Shown here in pieces: positions 8,409 through 11,035 of a DNA stretch of 11,035 nucleotides (position 1 is the stretch's first letter; each line of letters starts with the position of its first letter). The notes beneath the pieces are model-generated. The model did no database searches, was not told the DNA's origin, and saw only the letters and a program-made list of their open reading frames with translations. The stretch comes from an uncultured Acetobacteraceae bacterium (lineage in GTDB: Bacteria; Pseudomonadota; Alphaproteobacteria; Acetobacterales; Acetobacteraceae), in NCBI GenBank assembly GCA_937930165.1, contig CALGVL010000179.1:1-11035 (forward strand). The letters run 5' to 3'. Made by a program: the position numbers and the translations under genes.

Positions 8409-9383
8409 GTGAAGGGTCCGGCGCTGCTGCTGGCCGGCGTCGTGCTGTTCAGCATGCTGGATGCGAACAACAAGCTCCTCTCCGGCCAGTACGGGCTGGG
8501 GCAGGTGGTCGCCATCCGCTATGCCGTTCTGCTCGCCCTGCTGCTGCTGGCGCGGGCGGCGCCGCGCGGAGGCGGCGGGCCGCTCTGGACGAAGCGGCCG
8601 CTGCTGCACCTGCTGCGGGCCGGCTCGATGATGCTCTCCGCCGCCGGCTTCTTCCTGGCCTTCCGGCAATTGCCGCTGGCCGAGGGTTATCTGGTCTTCT
8701 TCACCGCGCCCTTCATGACTCTGGCCCTCGCCGCCACCCTGCTGCGGGAGAAGGTGGCGCGGGCCGCCTGGTTCTGGTGCGCCGTCGGCTTCGGGGGCGT
8801 GCTGCTGGCGGTGGCGCCCAGGCTTGGCGATGGGGGAGGGCCGCTGCTCGGCTATCTCTGGATCCTCCTGGGCACGCTGGGCTTCGCCGTCACCCAGACC
8901 CTCAACCGCCGCCTGCGGGATGAGCCGGGCGTGGCCCGCATCCTGCTCTGGCCGAGCGTGATGGGGCTGGTGATCTATGGGCCGCTCGCCATCCGGGATT
9001 GGGTGACGCCGCCGGGGCTGGACCTGGCCATGCTGATGGGGAACGGGGTGATCGCCGGGGCGGCGGTGGTCTGCACCGCGGCGGCCTTCCGCCATGCCGA
9101 TGCGGCGCGGCTCGGCCCCTATGGCTATGTTGCGCTGCCGGTTTCCGTGCTGCTGGATCTGGCGATCTGGGGGCATCCGCCGGACCCCGCCATGCTGGCC
9201 GGCGGCGCCGTGGTGGTGCTGGCCTGCCTGATGAGCGAGCGGGCGGCGAAGCGCCCGTCCGGCCGGCAATGGCGTGACAGCCTGGCGGGTCAGGGAATCC
9301 CGGGCGGAAAGACATGGGCGCCGTCGCTGCCGAGGGGCAGGGGCACCGCCGAGCGCACCGCCGAAAGCGGCAGCGGCCCATAA
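8409..9383 (+). CDS. DMT/EamA-family inner-membrane transporter
   Basis: A 324-residue, very hydrophobic protein with two EamA-type halves, about ten membrane helices in all. The first half runs over about residues 1-137 and includes SAAGFFLAFRQLPLAEGYLVFFTAPFMTLALAATLLRE, the usual EamA signature region. The second half runs from about 145 to 275 and includes GTLGFAVTQTLNRRL and AAFRHADAARLGPYGYVALPVSVLLDLAIWG. Family members export metabolites or amino acids, but the substrate here is unknown. The GTG at 8409 follows a purine-rich ribosome site (GGGAGGGGACGGGA). The last roughly 50 residues (from SERAAKR) are polar, rich in G, R and P, and lie beyond the final helix. They make the protein longer than the usual 290-300 residues and overlap the tail of the convergent DUF952 gene by 94 bp. 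Confidence 0.87.
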   Translation: MKGPALLLAGVVLFSMLDANNKLLSGQYGLGQVVAIRYAVLLALLLLARAAPRGGGGPLWTKRPLLHLLRAGSMMLSAAGFFLAFRQLPLAEGYLVFFTAPFMTLALAATLLREKVARAAWFWCAVGFGGVLLAVAPRLGDGGGPLLGYLWILLGTLGFAVTQTLNRRLRDEPGVARILLWPSVMGLVIYGPLAIRDWVTPPGLDLAMLMGNGVIAGAAVVCTAAAFRHADAARLGPYGYVALPVSVLLDLAIWGHPPDPAMLAGGAVVVLACLMSERAAKRPSGRQWRDSLAGQGIPGGKTWAPSLPRGRGTAERTAESGSGP

Positions 9384-9646
9384 AGGTGCGGGAAGAGGCC
9401 GGGGCGCTTCCCGCCCGCGGCCGGCTCCCAGCGCAGGGCGGGGCCGAGCGCCGCCGCCTCCACCGCCACCAGGATCAGATCGGCCTCTCCGGCGCGATGC
9501 TTCGCCGCGCTGGCGCGGAGCTGCGCGGCGGTGGAGAAGTGCAGGAAGCCATCGCGGCGGTCATCCGCGCTGCCGCGGTATTCGCCGGCCGCCTCCGCCT
9601 CGCGCCAGTCGGCGGCGCGGGCCATGGTGTAGATCAGTGCGTCCAT
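9290..9646 (-). CDS. DUF952 domain protein
   Basis: A 118-residue soluble protein matching the DUF952 family in length and pattern: MDALIYTMARAADWREAEAAGEY, DGFLHFSTAAQL (a conserved HFS core), KHRAGEADLILVAVEAAALG, LRWEP and FPHLYGPLPLSAV. From memory the family is grouped with ADP-ribosyl-type folds, with the histidine of HFS as the equivalent of the NAD-site histidine, but no activity is established here. I chose the ATG at 9646 because it gives the standard family N terminus. The frame runs on to 9748 with non-protein-like codons. No Shine-Dalgarno site precedes the ATG, and a -10-like TAGGCT lies so close that the mRNA may be leaderless. The 3' end overlaps the DMT gene, and the gene is divergent from the TRAP binding-protein gene. 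Confidence 0.82.
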   Translation of the reverse strand: MDALIYTMARAADWREAEAAGEYRGSADDRRDGFLHFSTAAQLRASAAKHRAGEADLILVAVEAAALGPALRWEPAAGGKRPGLFPHLYGPLPLSAVRSAVPLPLGSDGAHVFPPGIP

Positions 9647-9653
9647 GGCACGG

Positions 9654-9659
9654 AGCCTA
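9654..9659 (-). promoter_or_regulatory. Candidate -10 box giving a leaderless DUF952 transcript
   Basis: On the minus strand the sequence reads GCTAGGCTCCGTGCCATG. TAGGCT (TANNNT form) ends 7 nt before the A of the start codon, so a normal -10 to start distance puts transcription at or within a base of the ATG. No ribosome site is present. The -35 region (TGCCGG with 17-nt spacing) is poor. Confidence 0.35.
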
Positions 9660-9795
9660 GCCCGCGATCGCCCTGGCCGGCACCCAGGGCGTGAGTTGCC
9701 GGCGCATCCGAACCCCGGCCTGAGCGCCCCCTTCCGTGGCGCTCGCATCCGTGGTTCCTCCCCGCAGGGTCAATTCTCGGGAGGGATCCCCGCCC

Positions 9796-10914
9796 ATGCA
9801 CCGCCGCGCCATCCTTGGCCGAGGCGCCACGCTTGCCGCCGCTGCCACCCTTGCCACCCCCGCTGCCCGGGCGCAGCAGCCGGCGGCGCCGGCCGTCGTT
9901 TCGTCCCAGCCGGCACTGCGCTGGCGCCTGGCCAGCAGCTATCCGAACAGCCTGGACGCGATCCATGGCGCCGCCCATGTCTTCTCCCGCATCGTCGCGG
10001 AACTGACCGACGACCGCTTCCAGATCCGCGTCTTCGGGCCGGGCGAGTTGGTGCCGGCGCTGCAGGCCCTGGATGCGGTGCAGGCCGGCACGGTGGAGGC
10101 CTGCCATACCACCTGCTCCTTCTACACCGGCAAGAGTCCGGCCTTCGCCTTCGCTACCGGCCTGCCCTTCGGCCTCAACACGCGCCAGCAGAACGCCTGG
10201 ATGTATGAGGGCGGCGGCATCGACCTGCTGAACGAACTGTTCCGCAAATACAACGCCTATGGCCTGCCGATGGGAACCACCGGCGCGCAGATGGGCGGCT
10301 GGTACCGGAAGGAGATCCGCTCGGTCGAGGATCTCAAGGGCCTGAAGATGCGCATCGCCGGCCTCGGCGGCACGGTGCTTTCGCGCCTCGGCGGCGTGCC
10401 GCAGCAGCTTGCCGGCGGCGACCTCTACCCGGCGCTGGAGCGCGGCACGATCGACGCGGTGGAGTGGCTCGGCCCCTATGACGACGAGAAGCTCGGCTTC
10501 CACCGCGTCGCGCAGTACTACTACTACCCCGCCTGGTGGGAGGGCGCGGCGAACACCCATCTCTTCGTCAATCTCGACCAGTGGAACGCGCTGCCGAAGA
10601 GCTACAGGGCAGCGATCCGCGCCGCGGCGGCCGAGGCGACGCACTGGATGGTGGCGCGCTACGACATCCGCAACCCGGAGGCGCTGCGCCGGCTGGTCGC
10701 GCATGGCACCCAGCTCCGCCCCTTCCCGCGGGAGGTGATGGATGCCTGCTACCGGGAAGCGATGAAGCTGGAGCAGGAGACGGCGGAGAGGAGCCCGGAA
10801 TTCAAGAGGATCCACGAGGCCTGGTCGAAATCTCGCGATGACATGCGCGCCTGGTTCCGCGTGGCCGAGCTCTCCTTCGACAATTACGTGGCGCAGGTCT
10901 CGGCGCGGCGCTGA
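9796..10914 (+). CDS. TRAP transporter periplasmic solute-binding protein, TakP-like (DctP family)
   Basis: A 372-residue exported binding protein. The N terminus HRRAILGRGATLAAAATLATPAARA has twin arginines (R3-R4) and a hydrophobic stretch, with probable cleavage after A26 (ARA|QQ), so Tat or Sec export is possible. The mature part has the DctP fold and closely follows TakP of Rhodobacter sphaeroides, a Na+-dependent 2-keto-acid binder. Q165, R186, E223-W224 and E249 here keep the spacing of TakP Q155, R176, E214-W215 and E240, residues I recall as ligand or sodium contacts. GGDLYPALERGTIDAVEWLGPYDDEKLGF and YYYYPAWWEG are hallmark blocks. A 2-keto acid such as pyruvate is the likely ligand. 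The ATG at 9796 follows GGGAGGG. No dctQ or dctM gene is next to it: the flanking genes are divergent (DUF952) and apparently convergent. Confidence 0.9.
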   Translation: MHRRAILGRGATLAAAATLATPAARAQQPAAPAVVSSQPALRWRLASSYPNSLDAIHGAAHVFSRIVAELTDDRFQIRVFGPGELVPALQALDAVQAGTVEACHTTCSFYTGKSPAFAFATGLPFGLNTRQQNAWMYEGGGIDLLNELFRKYNAYGLPMGTTGAQMGGWYRKEIRSVEDLKGLKMRIAGLGGTVLSRLGGVPQQLAGGDLYPALERGTIDAVEWLGPYDDEKLGFHRVAQYYYYPAWWEGAANTHLFVNLDQWNALPKSYRAAIRAAAAEATHWMVARYDIRNPEALRRLVAHGTQLRPFPREVMDACYREAMKLEQETAERSPEFKRIHEAWSKSRDDMRAWFRVAELSFDNYVAQVSARR

Positions 10915-10932
10915 GGCCGCCCGATGACCGGA

Positions 10933-10981
10933 GGGCCGGATGGCCCGAAGGTCTGAAACGGCCGGCCCCTAGCATGGGGCC
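10933..10981. terminator. Paired hairpins between convergent genes
   Basis: GGGCC (10933-10937) pairs with GGCCC (10942-10946) around GGAT. GGCCCC (10964-10969) pairs with GGGGCC (10976-10981) around TAGCAT, and C10963-G10982 adds a seventh pair. They sit 18 to 68 nt after the TRAP gene stop and before the apparent end of a minus-strand gene, where a shared terminator would be expected. No T-run follows on either strand, so intrinsic termination is not assured. Confidence 0.4.
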
Positions 10982-10996
10982 GCGCCCCATTGTCAC

Positions 10997-11035
10997 TCAG
11001 CGCAGCGGGACGTTGAGGGAGAAGCCCAGACTCGG
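10997..11035 (-). CDS. Possible C-terminal end of a minus-strand gene
   Basis: Read on the minus strand, the last 39 nt encode PSLGFSLNVPLR followed by TGA (10997-10999). The alternating hydrophobic pattern could be the last strand of a beta-rich or outer-membrane protein. Twelve codons are too few to identify a family or to be sure this is coding. Its position, convergent with the TRAP gene and next to hairpins, is the main support. Confidence 0.35.
   Translation of the reverse strand, partial: PSLGFSLNVPLR

Noticed and set aside
7456..8412. 318-codon plus-strand frame opposite pyrD
   Set aside because: Shadow frame; pyrD on the other strand is unmistakable.
9634..10815. 393-codon minus-strand frame opposite the TRAP gene, and a 326-codon minus frame at 8289-9269 opposite the DMT gene
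   Set aside because: Both are compositionally unlike proteins and overlap well-supported genes entirely.

Overview
The window looks like ordinary chromosome from a very GC-rich alphaproteobacterium. The best guess is the Acetobacteraceae (Roseomonas-like). That guess rests on base composition, the quinone-type pyrD next to a class IIA HAD gene, a TakP-like TRAP binding protein and a tRNA with encoded CCA. It is inference from content, not from a marker gene. I see no phage, transposase, CRISPR array, toxin-antitoxin or defence genes, and no clear undescribed multi-gene system.

Layout from left to right. (1) Positions 1-1406 hold the 3' end of a glycogen-debranching-type glucosidase (+), facing a GT4 glycosyltransferase (-). 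The two are convergent, 21 nt apart, and may share alpha-glucan metabolism. (2) A 178-nt divergent spacer leads to a complete half-size ABC exporter (1585-3396, +). (3) An altronate/galactarate dehydratase-family enzyme (3516-5072, +) follows. It has its own candidate promoter and a 12-bp perfect hairpin at the expected 5' end of its mRNA. (4) A single GNAT acetyltransferase (5192-5686, +) and a tRNA-Leu(UAA) gene (5826-5912, +) lie in a stretch visibly less GC-rich than its surroundings. (5) A minus-strand cluster is read pyrD -> HAD phosphatase -> 74-aa hypothetical (8292 down to 6063). The pyrD-HAD gap is 11 nt. (6) A DMT/EamA transporter (8409-9383, +) diverges from pyrD and runs 94 bp into the tail of a convergent DUF952 gene (9290-9646, -). 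(7) A TakP-like TRAP periplasmic binding protein (9796-10914, +) stands without TRAP membrane genes. The last 39 bases are probably the 3' end of another minus-strand gene.

Most genes are single units or loose pairs of unrelated function: nucleotide synthesis, sugar-acid catabolism, transport, glycan metabolism. The dehydratase, the TRAP keto-acid binder and the DMT transporter fit an organism that scavenges organic acids, but nothing in the sequence ties them into one pathway. The most notable non-coding signals are the hairpin leader of the dehydratase gene, a probable leaderless start for the DUF952 gene, and the tetranucleotide CTAG, seen only four times and always between genes. No gene-free stretch exceeds about 180 nt.
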